The notes under the pieces were generated by a model. The model did not search any database, was not told where the DNA came from, and saw nothing but the letters and a program-made list of their open reading frames with translations. The translations under genes were made by a program, and so were the position numbers. 64,000 nt of DNA. It comes from an uncultured Lachnospiraceae bacterium (GTDB lineage Bacteria; Bacillota; Clostridia; Lachnospirales; Lachnospiraceae). Positions 8,315-17,560 of the stretch are shown piece after piece. How positions within the stretch are numbered: the stretch's first letter is position 1; every line of letters starts with the position of its first letter. The stretch lies in assembly GCA_910585465.1 (NCBI GenBank), contig CAJUEW010000002.1, positions 62,001 to 126,000 on the forward strand, given 5' to 3'.

Positions 8315-11206
8315 TTGTTTGAAGACATCAAAAGATCCTTTATTAATTTTATAACATCCAGAATTTTTGTTCTGATGCTGGTATTTCTTGCTTTTTTTGG
8401 AATTCTTCTCAGCAGAGTCTTTTTTCTTCAGATTATCAGCGGAGAAGAATATGCAGAGAGCTTTATTATGAGAATTAAGAAGGAGATTAGTATTGCCAGT
8501 ACGCGGGGAAAGATATACGACCGCAACGGGGAAATTCTGGCGGATAATGAACTGTCTTATTCCGTAACGATTGAGGATAACGGGACGTATCAGAATACAA
8601 TAGAGAAAAAAGCGAAATTAAACGAAACCATTGCCCGTGTGATTAAAATTGTGGAATCTCACGGGGATCATGTAATCAGTGATTTCGGTATTATATATGA
8701 AAACGGCAGATATGCGTTTACCCAGGAGGGGACGGCTCTTTTAAGGTTTAAGGCCGATGTTTACGGGAGAAGGACGATTGATGATCTGCAGCCTAAGGAA
8801 TATACAGCTTCAGCAGATACCATCATGGAATACTTGTGCAGCAGGAAGCAGTACGCTATTTCAACGGATGCATATACTCCTGAAGAAAGGGAGAGATACC
8901 GGATTCCTGCGCAGGAGAAAACGCCGGAGGAGATTCTGAAAATTGTCAACGTGCGGTATGCAATCAGTCTGAACAGTTATAAGCGCTATGTGGCGACTAC
9001 CATTGCAGGTGATGTGTGCGAAGAGACTGTTGCGGAAATATTGGAGAATATGGACAGGCTGCAGGGGGTGGATATTGCCCAGAGCAATCTGCGCGTTTAT
9101 ACAGATGCAAAGTATTTTGCTTCTTTGATTGGATATATCGGAAAGGCTTCTCAGGAGGAACTGGACAGTCTGCAGCAAAAGAACGAGAACTATGAGCTGA
9201 ATGATATTGTGGGCAAGGCCGGAATCGAGCAGTATATGGAGACGGAGCTTCAGGGCACAAAAGGAAGCCGCACAATCTATGTGGACAGTGTGGGAAATAT
9301 ACTGGAGGTAGAAAATGAGGTTCAGCCGGTTTCCGGGAAGGATGTTCATCTGACCATTGATAAAAATCTTCAAAAGGCAGTATATGATATTCTGGAGCAG
9401 CAGCTTGCGGGGATTCTGTTATCAAAAATCCGGAATATGAAGGAATATGTACCGACGGCCAACAGCTCCGCAGCCAGTATACTGATTCCAATCTATGATG
9501 TGTATTATGCATTAATCAATAATCATGTGATTGACACCACTCATTTTAAGGCCGAGGATGCCACGGATTTGGAAAAGTCTGTTCAGCAGAGGTTCGATAT
9601 GCGGCTGGAGAGCACAATTGCACAGATTATGTCGGAGCTTCAGTCGGCTCATCCCTCTGCATATCAGGATCTGACCATTGATATGAAAAATTATATGAGC
9701 TACATTGTATCCGACATTCTGATGGGGGATAAAAATGTGCTTATGAGAGATGCCATAGATCGGAAGGATGCAACCTATATTGCATGGACCAACGATGAGG
9801 TAATCAGCCTGAAGGAGTATCTGGAGTATGCCATATCTATGAACTGGGTTGATGTGTCAGGGCTGGATGTGGAATCCCGCTACCTGAATTCAGAAGAAAT
9901 CTATATGGTTTTAATGAATTATATTTCGACAGAGCTGGAAAAAGATGTCGATTTCCAGAATATGCTGTACAAATATATCCTTTTAGATGATATTGTGTCG
10001 GGAAGAGAGATCTGTTTACTCTTGTACGAACAGGGAATTTTGGAGTATGATGAAGAGACGATTGGAAAGCTTCAGAGCGGAAGCTATTCTTCCTATAATT
10101 TTATGCTTGATAAAATCAGAAATCTGGAAATTACTCCGGCGCAGCTTGCATTGGAGCCGTGCAGCGCAGGGTGTGTACTGACAGATCCGAATACAGGAGA
10201 TGTACTGGCCTGTGTATCCTATCCGGGATATGACAATAACCGGCTGACCAATACAATGGATTCCGCTTACTACGCGGCATTAAATAAAGATCAGTCCAAG
10301 CCCCTTTACAGTCGCGCCACCCAGGAGCAAACTGCGCCCGGTTCTACCTTTAAGCCGGTTGTAACAGTGGCAGGCTTAGAGGAGGGCGTTATCACTCCTT
10401 CGGAAATCATGCACGCGTCTGGTATTTTTAAAGATGCTTACGGCGCTCCAACCTGCTGGATCTACAATCAGTATCACGGGATTCACGGAAATGTCAATGT
10501 GGTGGATGCAATTCGCGTGTCCTGCAACTATTATTTTTACGAGGTGGGATTCCGTTTAGGAGGAGGCCGCACAAACGGGTATTCCTCTGAACGTGCGCTG
10601 GAAACACTTGCCAAATACGCGGCGGAATTTGGGCTGAATGAAAAGTCCGGGCTGGAGATTCCGGAGAATGAACCGCAGCTGTCTGATACGGACGGTGTGC
10701 GTTCGTCCATTGGACAGGGTACAAATCTTTTCAGTATCTCGCAGCTTGTCCGGTATGTGGGCGCGGTGGCAAATAAGGGGACTGTTTATAATTTGACCCT
10801 TCTGGACAAATTGACAGATTCTGAAGGAAACACTATTGAAGATTATGCGGCATCAGTATATAATAATATCGATATTTCGGACAGCTCCTGGTATTGTATT
10901 CAGGAAGGAATGCATCAGGTGGCCCTGGAGACAAAGGCATTTAATAATCTGAATCTGACGATTGCAGGTAAGACGGGTACGGCTCAGCAGTCAAAGCGGC
11001 ACCCGAACCATGCGCTGTTTATCGGATATGCGCCTTATGAAAACCCGAAGGTCAGTATTGCCATCCGTATTGCGAATGGTTATACCTCAGCATTTGCTGC
11101 ATCCATGGCTGCGGATATTTTCCGGTATTATTTTAACCTGGCAGATGAAGAAGAGTTACTGACCGGAATCGCAACAGAAGCGACGACGGCAGTCATCAAT
11201 GACTAG
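8315..11206 (+). CDS. mrdA: Class B penicillin-binding protein (PBP2/MrdA type) with large insertion
   Basis: This 963-residue transpeptidase starts at TTG behind AAGGAGA. One N-terminal membrane anchor (about residues 18-40) is followed by the dimerisation domain (STRGKIYDRNGEIL) and the transpeptidase domain. Catalytic motifs are S677-T-F-K680, S736-C-N and K886-T-G. The family is normally 600-700 residues; the excess is an extra block at about residues 366-612, between LTIDKNLQ (346) and DPNTGDVLA (624). The block has no recognisable motif and is rich in charged helices. Position after mreD and before minC argues for the elongation-specific partner of RodA rather than a divisome PBP. Confidence 0.93.
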   Translation: MFEDIKRSFINFITSRIFVLMLVFLAFFGILLSRVFFLQIISGEEYAESFIMRIKKEISIASTRGKIYDRNGEILADNELSYSVTIEDNGTYQNTIEKKAKLNETIARVIKIVESHGDHVISDFGIIYENGRYAFTQEGTALLRFKADVYGRRTIDDLQPKEYTASADTIMEYLCSRKQYAISTDAYTPEERERYRIPAQEKTPEEILKIVNVRYAISLNSYKRYVATTIAGDVCEETVAEILENMDRLQGVDIAQSNLRVYTDAKYFASLIGYIGKASQEELDSLQQKNENYELNDIVGKAGIEQYMETELQGTKGSRTIYVDSVGNILEVENEVQPVSGKDVHLTIDKNLQKAVYDILEQQLAGILLSKIRNMKEYVPTANSSAASILIPIYDVYYALINNHVIDTTHFKAEDATDLEKSVQQRFDMRLESTIAQIMSELQSAHPSAYQDLTIDMKNYMSYIVSDILMGDKNVLMRDAIDRKDATYIAWTNDEVISLKEYLEYAISMNWVDVSGLDVESRYLNSEEIYMVLMNYISTELEKDVDFQNMLYKYILLDDIVSGREICLLLYEQGILEYDEETIGKLQSGSYSSYNFMLDKIRNLEITPAQLALEPCSAGCVLTDPNTGDVLACVSYPGYDNNRLTNTMDSAYYAALNKDQSKPLYSRATQEQTAPGSTFKPVVTVAGLEEGVITPSEIMHASGIFKDAYGAPTCWIYNQYHGIHGNVNVVDAIRVSCNYYFYEVGFRLGGGRTNGYSSERALETLAKYAAEFGLNEKSGLEIPENEPQLSDTDGVRSSIGQGTNLFSISQLVRYVGAVANKGTVYNLTLLDKLTDSEGNTIEDYAASVYNNIDISDSSWYCIQEGMHQVALETKAFNNLNLTIAGKTGTAQQSKRHPNHALFIGYAPYENPKVSIAIRIANGYTSAFAASMAADIFRYYFNLADEEELLTGIATEATTAVIND

Positions 11207-11216
11207 GGAGACAAGG

Positions 11217-11891
11217 ATGAAAGAACAGACAGTTGTAATAAAAAGCAATAAATATGGCATTACACTGTTCCTGAAAAAGGACATTCCGTTTCAGGAGCTG
11301 CTGGAGAATATTGCGGAAAAGTTTAAGACCTCTTCCGGCTTTTTCAAAAATGCCCAGATGGCTCTAGCTTTTGAGGGGCGCAGTTTGAGCAGAGAGGAAC
11401 AGATGGAAGTGATCCGCACAATACAGGACAATACTGCATTGGAGATTTTATGTGTTCTGGAACAGGATGCGTTGAAGGAGTCCTATATGAAGAAGGCTTT
11501 GGAGGAGCGGCAGCACGAGCGGTCTTCCAACAGCGGGAGATTTTACAAAGGAACCCTTCGATCCGGTCAGGTTCTGGAATCGGAGACAAGCATTATTATT
11601 CTTGGAGATGTAAATCCGGGCGCTACGGTAGTGTCTAAAGGAAATGTAGTGATACTGGGAGCTTTAAAGGGAACAGTTCATGCCGGGGCTGCCGGAAATG
11701 AATATGCGTTTGTGGCTGCGCTGAATATGTCTCCGATGCAGGTCCGTATTTCCGACTCTATCGCCCGGGGTGCTGACGGGCCCGTGAATTTGAAAGGAAA
11801 TCTTACGGGACCTATGATTGCATATACAGAAGATGGCAGGATCTATATGGAGCCGATTACAAAAGAGGTTATTAACGACATCAGAATATAA
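11217..11891 (+). CDS. minC: Septum site-determining protein MinC
   Basis: The start at 11217 (224 residues) is chosen because AGGGAGACAAGG lies just ahead; an ATG at 11199 would overlap the PBP gene and lacks a site. The C-terminal beta-helix domain is clear in ILGDVNPGATVVSKGNVVILG and the following ALKGTVHAGA; the N-terminal domain is weakly conserved, as usual. MinC blocks FtsZ polymerisation near the poles when MinD carries it to the membrane. minC, minD and minE follow in order. Confidence 0.92.
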   Translation: MKEQTVVIKSNKYGITLFLKKDIPFQELLENIAEKFKTSSGFFKNAQMALAFEGRSLSREEQMEVIRTIQDNTALEILCVLEQDALKESYMKKALEERQHERSSNSGRFYKGTLRSGQVLESETSIIILGDVNPGATVVSKGNVVILGALKGTVHAGAAGNEYAFVAALNMSPMQVRISDSIARGADGPVNLKGNLTGPMIAYTEDGRIYMEPITKEVINDIRI

Positions 11892-11973
11892 TTTTAAAAC
11901 CTGCAGTGTTAAAAACCTGGCTGTGGTAATCAGGAAACATAACTGAATCAACTGAAAAATTGGAGGAAATAAA

Positions 11974-12759
11974 ATGAGCGAAGTAATTGTTATTACATCT
12001 GGAAAAGGTGGCGTCGGAAAGACAACCACAACCGCAAATGTAGGAACCGGGCTTGCAAAGATGGATCAGAAGGTTGTGTTGATCGACACGGATATAGGAC
12101 TTCGGAATCTTGATGTGGTTATGGGGCTTGAAAACCGTATCGTGTATAATCTGGTGGATGTGGTGGAAGGAAACTGCCGTATCAAACAGGCGCTGATTAA
12201 GGACAAGCGTTATCCGAACCTGTATCTGCTTCCTTCTGCACAGACAAGGGATAAAACAGCTGTAACTCCGGAGCAGATGGTTAAGCTGATAGCAGAGCTT
12301 CGTGAGGAATTTGATTACATACTTCTTGACAGCCCGGCAGGAATTGAACAGGGCTTTAAAAATGCAATTGCGGCAGCTGACCGGGCCCTGATTGTAACGA
12401 CCCCGGAAGTGTCTGCTATCCGGGATGCAGACCGGATTATCGGGCTGCTGGAGGCAAATGAAATTAAAAGATCAGATTTGATAGTGAACCGGATTCGTAT
12501 GGATATGGTTGAAAGCGGGAATATGATGTCCATGGATGACGTAGTTGAGATTCTTGCAATTGATCTGATCGGAGCGATTCCCGATGACGAGGTTATTGTT
12601 ATATCTACAAATCAGGGTGAACCATGTGTAGGAGACGATTCCATGGCCGGACAGGCCTATATGAATATCTGCCATCGGGTAATGGGGGAAGAGGTTCCGT
12701 TCCTGGATTTGAAAATCAAGAGCAGCTTTTTGGGTAAACTGAAAAAACTGTTCAAATAA
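11974..12759 (+). CDS. minD: Septum site-determining protein MinD
   Basis: This 261-residue ParA/MinD ATPase follows minC after an 82-base gap with no clear promoter or terminator, behind TTGGAGGAAA. The deviant Walker A box SGKGGVGKTTT is at residues 9-19, the switch region DTDIGLRNLD follows, and LLDSPAGIE is Walker B. The tail ends in FLGKLKKLFK, an amphipathic helix that binds the membrane. Next to a minE gene, it should drive pole-to-pole oscillation rather than the static DivIVA-based system of Bacillus. Confidence 0.97.
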   Translation: MSEVIVITSGKGGVGKTTTTANVGTGLAKMDQKVVLIDTDIGLRNLDVVMGLENRIVYNLVDVVEGNCRIKQALIKDKRYPNLYLLPSAQTRDKTAVTPEQMVKLIAELREEFDYILLDSPAGIEQGFKNAIAAADRALIVTTPEVSAIRDADRIIGLLEANEIKRSDLIVNRIRMDMVESGNMMSMDDVVEILAIDLIGAIPDDEVIVISTNQGEPCVGDDSMAGQAYMNICHRVMGEEVPFLDLKIKSSFLGKLKKLFK

Positions 12760-12774
12760 AAGGGGGGCAAGGAT

Positions 12775-13047
12775 ATGGGATTCATGGATTTCTTTCGTAA
12801 GAAGAATTCAGGAGAAGTTGCAAAAGATCGTCTGAAATTATTGCTGATTTCAGATCGGGCAAATTGTTCTCCGGAAATTATGGAAGCAATTAAAAACGAT
12901 ATTATCAGGGTTATCACCAAATATATGGAGATAGATTCTGACGGACTGGATATCCAGATTACCCAGACAGAGTCAGAGGGCGGAAACGGTACCGTGCCTG
13001 TACTTTGTGCAAATATTCCGGTAAAGGATATGAAAACAAGACTATAG
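12775..13047 (+). CDS. minE: Cell division topological specificity factor MinE
   Basis: This 90-residue protein follows minD by 15 bases, with AAAGGGGGG upstream. The N-terminal membrane-targeting and MinD-contact segment MDFFRKK...AKDRLKLLLISDRA and the C-terminal dimerisation part (ITKYMEIDSDGLDIQI) fit the family, as does the length. MinE stimulates MinD ATPase and displaces MinC. Its presence implies the oscillating Min type in this organism. Confidence 0.95.
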   Translation: MGFMDFFRKKNSGEVAKDRLKLLLISDRANCSPEIMEAIKNDIIRVITKYMEIDSDGLDIQITQTESEGGNGTVPVLCANIPVKDMKTRL

Positions 13048-13061
13048 AAATCAGGTGAGAT

Positions 13062-14171
13062 ATGTTCAAACAATATGAGTTGCGCAATTTCAAGCTGAAA
13101 CTGGTTATCTTTGTGTATGCAATTACCATTTTGGGGATTTTGGTGATCGGGAGTGCAAAGTCAGAGTATCAAAGCCAGCAAATCCTTGGGATGGCTCTTG
13201 GAAGCGCGGCTATGCTGCTTTTTGCTTTGACAGATTATCGCATGATACTGAATTGCTACTGGCTTATATATATTTTTAATCTGCTGCTGCTGCTGTTAGT
13301 GAGGATTCCGGGAATGGGAAAGGAGGTAAACGGCGCAAAGCGCTGGCTGGATCTGGGTTTTATGCAGTTTCAGCCTTCCGAGCTTACAAAACTGCTTCTG
13401 ATCCTGTTCTTTGCCAGATTTTTTGCCAAATATAAGGATCAGATTAATAGCTGGAAAACGATACTGATATCCGGTATTCTTCTGCTGATTCCTCTGTATC
13501 TGGTAAAAGAGCAGCCGGATCTGTCCACTACGATTACCATTGTGTTCGTATTCTGCGTACTGATTTTTATAGGGGGGCTGAGCTATAAGATCATCGGGAC
13601 GACAGCAGCCATTCTGATTCCGTCTGCCCTTATCTTTATTAATATGATTATGCAGGAAGGGCAGGAGATTCTGGATGATTACCAGTTAAAGCGAATTATG
13701 GCATGGCTGAATCCGGCAGAATATGCGGATGATGCCTACCAGCAGCAAAATTCGATTATTGCCATAGGGTCCGGTCAACTCTACGGCAAGGGGTTATATA
13801 ATAATGATATTTCATCTGTAAAAAACGGTAACTTTATTGTGGAACCGCAGACAGACTTTATCTTTGCCGTTACCGGCGAGGAGCTTGGATTCATCGGATG
13901 TGCCGCAGTAATCATCCTGCTTGCTTTGATTGTGCTGGAATGCCTATGGATAGGAAGGAATGCCAGAGAAAAGGAAGGTATGATTATATGCTGCGGTTTT
14001 GGGGGATTGATTGCTTTTCAGAGTCTGATCAATATCTGCGTTGCCACAGGTCTGATGCCGAATACCGGGATACCGCTGCCGTTTGTAAGCTATGGACTTA
14101 CATCACTGATTATGTTATATATGGGGATAGGGATTGTCTTAAACGTTGGGCTTCAGCCCAGGAAATATTAA
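13062..14171 (+). CDS. rodA: SEDS-family peptidoglycan polymerase RodA
   Basis: This 369-residue protein has about ten membrane helices. The SEDS signature is visible as NGAKRWLDLGFMQFQPSELTKL near residue 90 and as LPFVSYGLTSLI near the C-terminus; WL(N)P and GSGQLYGKGL are further family elements. RodA polymerises glycan strands together with a class B PBP. Its place in the mre-PBP2-min unit makes RodA more likely than FtsW or SpoVE. It follows minE by 14 bases. Confidence 0.93.
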   Translation: MFKQYELRNFKLKLVIFVYAITILGILVIGSAKSEYQSQQILGMALGSAAMLLFALTDYRMILNCYWLIYIFNLLLLLLVRIPGMGKEVNGAKRWLDLGFMQFQPSELTKLLLILFFARFFAKYKDQINSWKTILISGILLLIPLYLVKEQPDLSTTITIVFVFCVLIFIGGLSYKIIGTTAAILIPSALIFINMIMQEGQEILDDYQLKRIMAWLNPAEYADDAYQQQNSIIAIGSGQLYGKGLYNNDISSVKNGNFIVEPQTDFIFAVTGEELGFIGCAAVIILLALIVLECLWIGRNAREKEGMIICCGFGGLIAFQSLINICVATGLMPNTGIPLPFVSYGLTSLIMLYMGIGIVLNVGLQPRKY

Positions 14172-14187
14172 TAAGGGGGTTAAAAAC

Positions 14188-14583
14188 GTGAACATTGGAT
14201 TAATTGCACATGATGCAAAAAAAGTCCTGATGCAGAATTTCTGCATCGCGTACAGAGGAATTCTTTGTAAAAATGAGCTTTATGCAACAGGAACTACAGG
14301 CCGTCTGATTGAAGAAGTAGCAAATTTGAATGTTCATAAGTTTCTGGCAGGGCATTTGGGCGGAGAGCAGCAGCTGGGTGCACAGATTGAGCACAATCAG
14401 ATTGACCTGGTTATTTTTCTCCGCGACCCCATTAAGCCAAAGACACATGAGCCGGATGTGAACAATGTCGTTCACTTGTGCGATGTGCATAATATTCCGA
14501 TTGCTACCAATCTTGCGACCGCGGAACTTTTGATAAAATCGCTTGACAGGGGAGATTTAGAGTGGCGTGAGATGTACAAATAA
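14188..14583 (+). CDS. mgsA: Methylglyoxal synthase
   Basis: The GTG at 14188 with AAGGGGG nine bases upstream gives 131 residues, the usual length; an ATG at 14146 would lie inside rodA. The enzyme turns dihydroxyacetone phosphate into methylglyoxal and phosphate, a bypass used under phosphate limitation or sugar stress. Recognisable parts are IGLIAHDAKK at the N-terminus, the phosphate-binding TGTTGRL, the GGEQQLGAQI stretch and DLVIFLRDP with the catalytic aspartate region. The 3' end overlaps the next gene by 17 bases. Why it sits in a cell-wall cluster is not obvious. Confidence 0.95.
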   Translation: MNIGLIAHDAKKVLMQNFCIAYRGILCKNELYATGTTGRLIEEVANLNVHKFLAGHLGGEQQLGAQIEHNQIDLVIFLRDPIKPKTHEPDVNNVVHLCDVHNIPIATNLATAELLIKSLDRGDLEWREMYK

Positions 14584-15559
14584 AAGATGGAGGCGTACAG
14601 GCTGCCTTTTTCTGGCGGCAGTGTTCTGTTCGCTGTTACTGGCCGGATGTGCAAAAAACGCACAGCCGGATGATGCATTTACAGTAGACCATCCCGAATT
14701 GGGAATACAAAGCCGGGATAATGACAGAGAGATTTCTTATTTTGCCCAGGATTTGTGTGTGGCCAATGAGAATGTGGAATTAGAGGGAGCGGACGCTTCA
14801 GACGCTTTGGCTGCCTGCTTTTTTCATCTGGATACAAAAGAAGTGCTTTATGCAAAAAATGTACATGATCGTCTGTATCCTGCCAGTACAACAAAGATTA
14901 TGACAGCGCTGGTTGCTTTGGAGCATGGTGACCTTGATGCACAGACGACAGTCAGCGAAGAGGCAGTTACCTTTCATGAGAGCGGCGTATCTACAGCAAA
15001 ATTAAAAAAAGGTGATGTACTGACGCTTCGTCAGTTATTGTACGCGCTTCTCCTTGTATCCGCCAATGATGCTGCTAATGTGATTGCAGAGCAGATTGCA
15101 GGAAGCAGCGAGCAGTTTGTGGCGATGATGAATGAGGAGGCCCAGAGGATAGGGGCAACGCATACTCATTTTGTGAATCCCAACGGGCTTCACGATGAAG
15201 AGCATTATACGACGGCATATGATTTGTATCTGATTTTTCAGAAAGCGCTTCAGTATGAATTTTTTATGGAGGTGCTCCAACAGGCGGTTTATGAAGTGTC
15301 ATATATGTCAGCAGACGGCACATCCATAGAGGAATCCTGGTCCAGCACGAACCTGTTTACAAAGGGCGATGTAACGGTTCCGGACGGCGTGACTGCAATG
15401 GGAGGAAAAACAGGCACCACAACAGCCGCTATGTCCTGTCTGGTTCAGCTTTTTGAAGATAAATCAAAAGAACGTTATGTGGCGATTATTTTGGGATGCC
15501 AGGAGAGAGCTACCCTGTATCAGGAGATGCAGAGCTTTCTGTCTGATTTGAACAATTAA
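14567..15559 (+). CDS. D-alanyl-D-alanine carboxypeptidase, DacF-like lipoprotein
   Basis: This 330-residue low-molecular-mass PBP starts with GTG inside mgsA; AGGGGAG lies upstream. A lipoprotein signal ends in LLLAGC with cysteine 28 as the lipidated residue. The three active-site motifs are S107-T-T-K110, S165-A-N167 and K281-T-G. It should trim the terminal D-alanine from peptidoglycan stem peptides on the outer membrane face. The C-terminal membrane-anchor domain of PBP5 is absent, so the lipid anchor may replace it. DacF and DacB are sporulation-linked in Bacillus; a sporulation role here is only inference. Confidence 0.9.
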   Translation: MRCTNKRWRRTGCLFLAAVFCSLLLAGCAKNAQPDDAFTVDHPELGIQSRDNDREISYFAQDLCVANENVELEGADASDALAACFFHLDTKEVLYAKNVHDRLYPASTTKIMTALVALEHGDLDAQTTVSEEAVTFHESGVSTAKLKKGDVLTLRQLLYALLLVSANDAANVIAEQIAGSSEQFVAMMNEEAQRIGATHTHFVNPNGLHDEEHYTTAYDLYLIFQKALQYEFFMEVLQQAVYEVSYMSADGTSIEESWSSTNLFTKGDVTVPDGVTAMGGKTGTTTAAMSCLVQLFEDKSKERYVAIILGCQERATLYQEMQSFLSDLNN

Positions 15560-15562
15560 TTC

Positions 15563-15591
15563 TTGTATTCTGCCCCTCTGAATGTTATAAT
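15563..15591 (+). promoter_or_regulatory. Candidate sigma-A promoter
   Basis: TTGTAT and a perfect TATAAT are separated by 17 bases, just after the carboxypeptidase stop and 37 bases before the ATG of the next gene. The -10 box is perfect and the -35 box matches half of the consensus. Confidence 0.6.
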
Positions 15592-15628
15592 CTTACTAAT
15601 AAGACAGGAACCTAAGGAGGGCACCGCT

Positions 15629-16039
15629 ATGGTACAATTAATTGTAGGAGTAAAGGGCGAAGGAAAGACAAAAAAAATGCTGGATCATGTACATAATGTC
15701 ATGAAGTCGGTGGACGGCAATATTGTGTATCTTGATAAATCTTTTCAGAATATGCATGAACTGGACAATAAAGTTCGATTAATTAATGTATCAGAGTATC
15801 CAATTCAGAATACAGATCAGTTTCTTGGCTTTGTCTGCGGCATCTGTTCTCAGGATTATGACCTTGAGGAAATGTACCTGGACGGATTTTTAAAAATTGC
15901 AAAGCTGGAAGGACAGGATCTCTCCCCGGCGCTTACACAGTTAAATAAGATCAGCGAGCAGTTCAAAGTCAACATGGTACTTAGTATATCAGTAAACAAA
16001 GAGGATTTACCGGAATTTGCCAGAAGTCAGGTAATCTGA
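15629..16039 (+). CDS. Conserved P-loop-like protein of unknown function
   Basis: The ATG at 15629 follows AAGGAGG by eight bases and gives 136 residues; a longer TTG version starting at 15563 would run through the promoter. The N-terminus has a Walker A-like VGVKGEGKTKKM at about residues 6-17, but no Walker B is evident. The rest is a mixed helix-strand protein without membrane segments. Similar short proteins in Lachnospiraceae are labelled ATP-binding or PilT-like without experimental support. It has its own promoter and terminator, so it is probably monocistronic. Confidence 0.75.
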   Translation: MVQLIVGVKGEGKTKKMLDHVHNVMKSVDGNIVYLDKSFQNMHELDNKVRLINVSEYPIQNTDQFLGFVCGICSQDYDLEEMYLDGFLKIAKLEGQDLSPALTQLNKISEQFKVNMVLSISVNKEDLPEFARSQVI

Positions 16040-16059
16040 GGCTTTCAGTAATACATATA

Positions 16060-16092
16060 ACGGATGCCCATAACAGGACATCCGTTTTTTTT
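16060..16092 (+). terminator. Intrinsic terminator
   Basis: ACGGATG and CATCCGT form a stem followed by a run of eight T. It closes the single-gene unit before the HlyD-like gene. Confidence 0.85.
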
Positions 16093-16139
16093 GTAAGCAG
16101 CGGGCTTGAGCGAAGATGCATACAGGAGGTAGCCATTTC

Positions 16140-17549
16140 ATGGCACAGCGTCGCAGAAGAAGAAAAATAGTCAGTGTCCGGAGAAAAAGACCGATTAATA
16201 TTGATTTGGTTTTTTTCGGCGCAGTTGCAGTGTATATATGTGTGATCTGCTACATGGGAATGAGCTCCACGCATATTGCCGGATATGAGGTAAATGAGGG
16301 AACACTTTCTGTAAATCATACTTATACGGGATTTGCCGTCCGTCAGGAGACGATATATGAGGCAAATACATCCGGCTATGTCAGCTATTATATACGGGAA
16401 GGAGAACGGGTATCCGGTTCTTCTTTAGTTTATACTATTGACGAAAAGGGAGAGATTAACGAGCTGATTCAGCAGAATGCAGAAAGCGTAGATTTGACGG
16501 ACGAGGATTTTTCAGTCATTCGCGGCGAAATTCGCAGTTATATGAATGATTACAATGATCTGGAATTTTCCAATGCCTATGGTTTCCAGTCAAGTGTGGA
16601 GGGCTCTCTTATGGATCTGATGAACCAGAGTATGCTGGAGAGTCTGGAAGAGGCGGGAGAAAGTTCCATGTTTTCCCGTGTCTATGCCGGAGGAATTGGT
16701 ATTCTGGAGTTTTATACAGATGGATATGAGGGAGTTACCGTTGAATCCATGACAGAGGAAATGCTGGATGCATCATCTTATGAGCCGCAGAATCTGAAGA
16801 AGGAGCTTGTGCAGGCGGGGGAGCCGATGTATAAGCTGGCTACATCCGAAAAATGGAGTCTGATCATTCCGCTGACAGAAGAGGAGGCGGCAGGCTTCCA
16901 ACAGGAGGAGACCAAATATATGGAAGTGGAATTTACCAGAGATCATACGAGAGCCTGGGCAGATTTCTCTCTTGTTTATGTGGGGGCCAGGCCGTGTGCA
17001 AAGCTTGACTTTAACAATTCTATGGTACGGTTTGCAGATGCAAGGTATATTGAAGTAGAGTTTATGGTGGAGGATGAAAAAGGTTTGAAGATTCCGAATA
17101 CAGCGATTGTGGAAAAAGATTTTTATCTGATTCCCAAGAATTTTCTTGTGGGGGAGGAAAGCGAAGATCAGGGCTTTATGAAAGAAATATATGATGAAAA
17201 CGGGCAGCCTTCCACGGAATTTGTTTCTATGACTTTGTATTATGCAGATGAAGAATACTATTATGTGGATCCAAAAGAGTCAGACTTTTCCACCGGAAAG
17301 GAAAAGATACCGATAGGAACCTATTTGGTGGAGCCGAATACACAGGAACGTTTCCAGATAGGAATGAATGATACCCTTCAGGGAGTTTATAATATTAATA
17401 AGGGCTATACACAATTCCGTCAAATTAATATTCTTTATCAGAATGAAGAATACACTCTGGTAGAAGAAGGAACCAGCTATGGACTGACTGTGTATGATCA
17501 TATTGTTTTGAACGGAGAAGCGGTTAACGAAGAAGAGATTGTATATTAG
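16140..17549 (+). CDS. HlyD-like membrane-anchored protein
   Basis: The ATG at 16140 sits ten bases after AGGAGGT and gives 469 residues. A very basic N-terminus (RRRRRK) is followed by one membrane helix at about residues 22-42. The large external part begins with a biotinyl/lipoyl-like barrel segment (NTSGYVSYYIREGERV) as in HlyD adaptors. No ABC or RND partner is encoded nearby, which fits the Clostridia form found next to yggS and sepF. That context hints at an envelope or division role rather than drug export; this is inference. Confidence 0.78.
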   Translation: MAQRRRRRKIVSVRRKRPINIDLVFFGAVAVYICVICYMGMSSTHIAGYEVNEGTLSVNHTYTGFAVRQETIYEANTSGYVSYYIREGERVSGSSLVYTIDEKGEINELIQQNAESVDLTDEDFSVIRGEIRSYMNDYNDLEFSNAYGFQSSVEGSLMDLMNQSMLESLEEAGESSMFSRVYAGGIGILEFYTDGYEGVTVESMTEEMLDASSYEPQNLKKELVQAGEPMYKLATSEKWSLIIPLTEEEAAGFQQEETKYMEVEFTRDHTRAWADFSLVYVGARPCAKLDFNNSMVRFADARYIEVEFMVEDEKGLKIPNTAIVEKDFYLIPKNFLVGEESEDQGFMKEIYDENGQPSTEFVSMTLYYADEEYYYVDPKESDFSTGKEKIPIGTYLVEPNTQERFQIGMNDTLQGVYNINKGYTQFRQINILYQNEEYTLVEEGTSYGLTVYDHIVLNGEAVNEEEIVY

Positions 17550-17560
17550 GAGTGGGAGAA

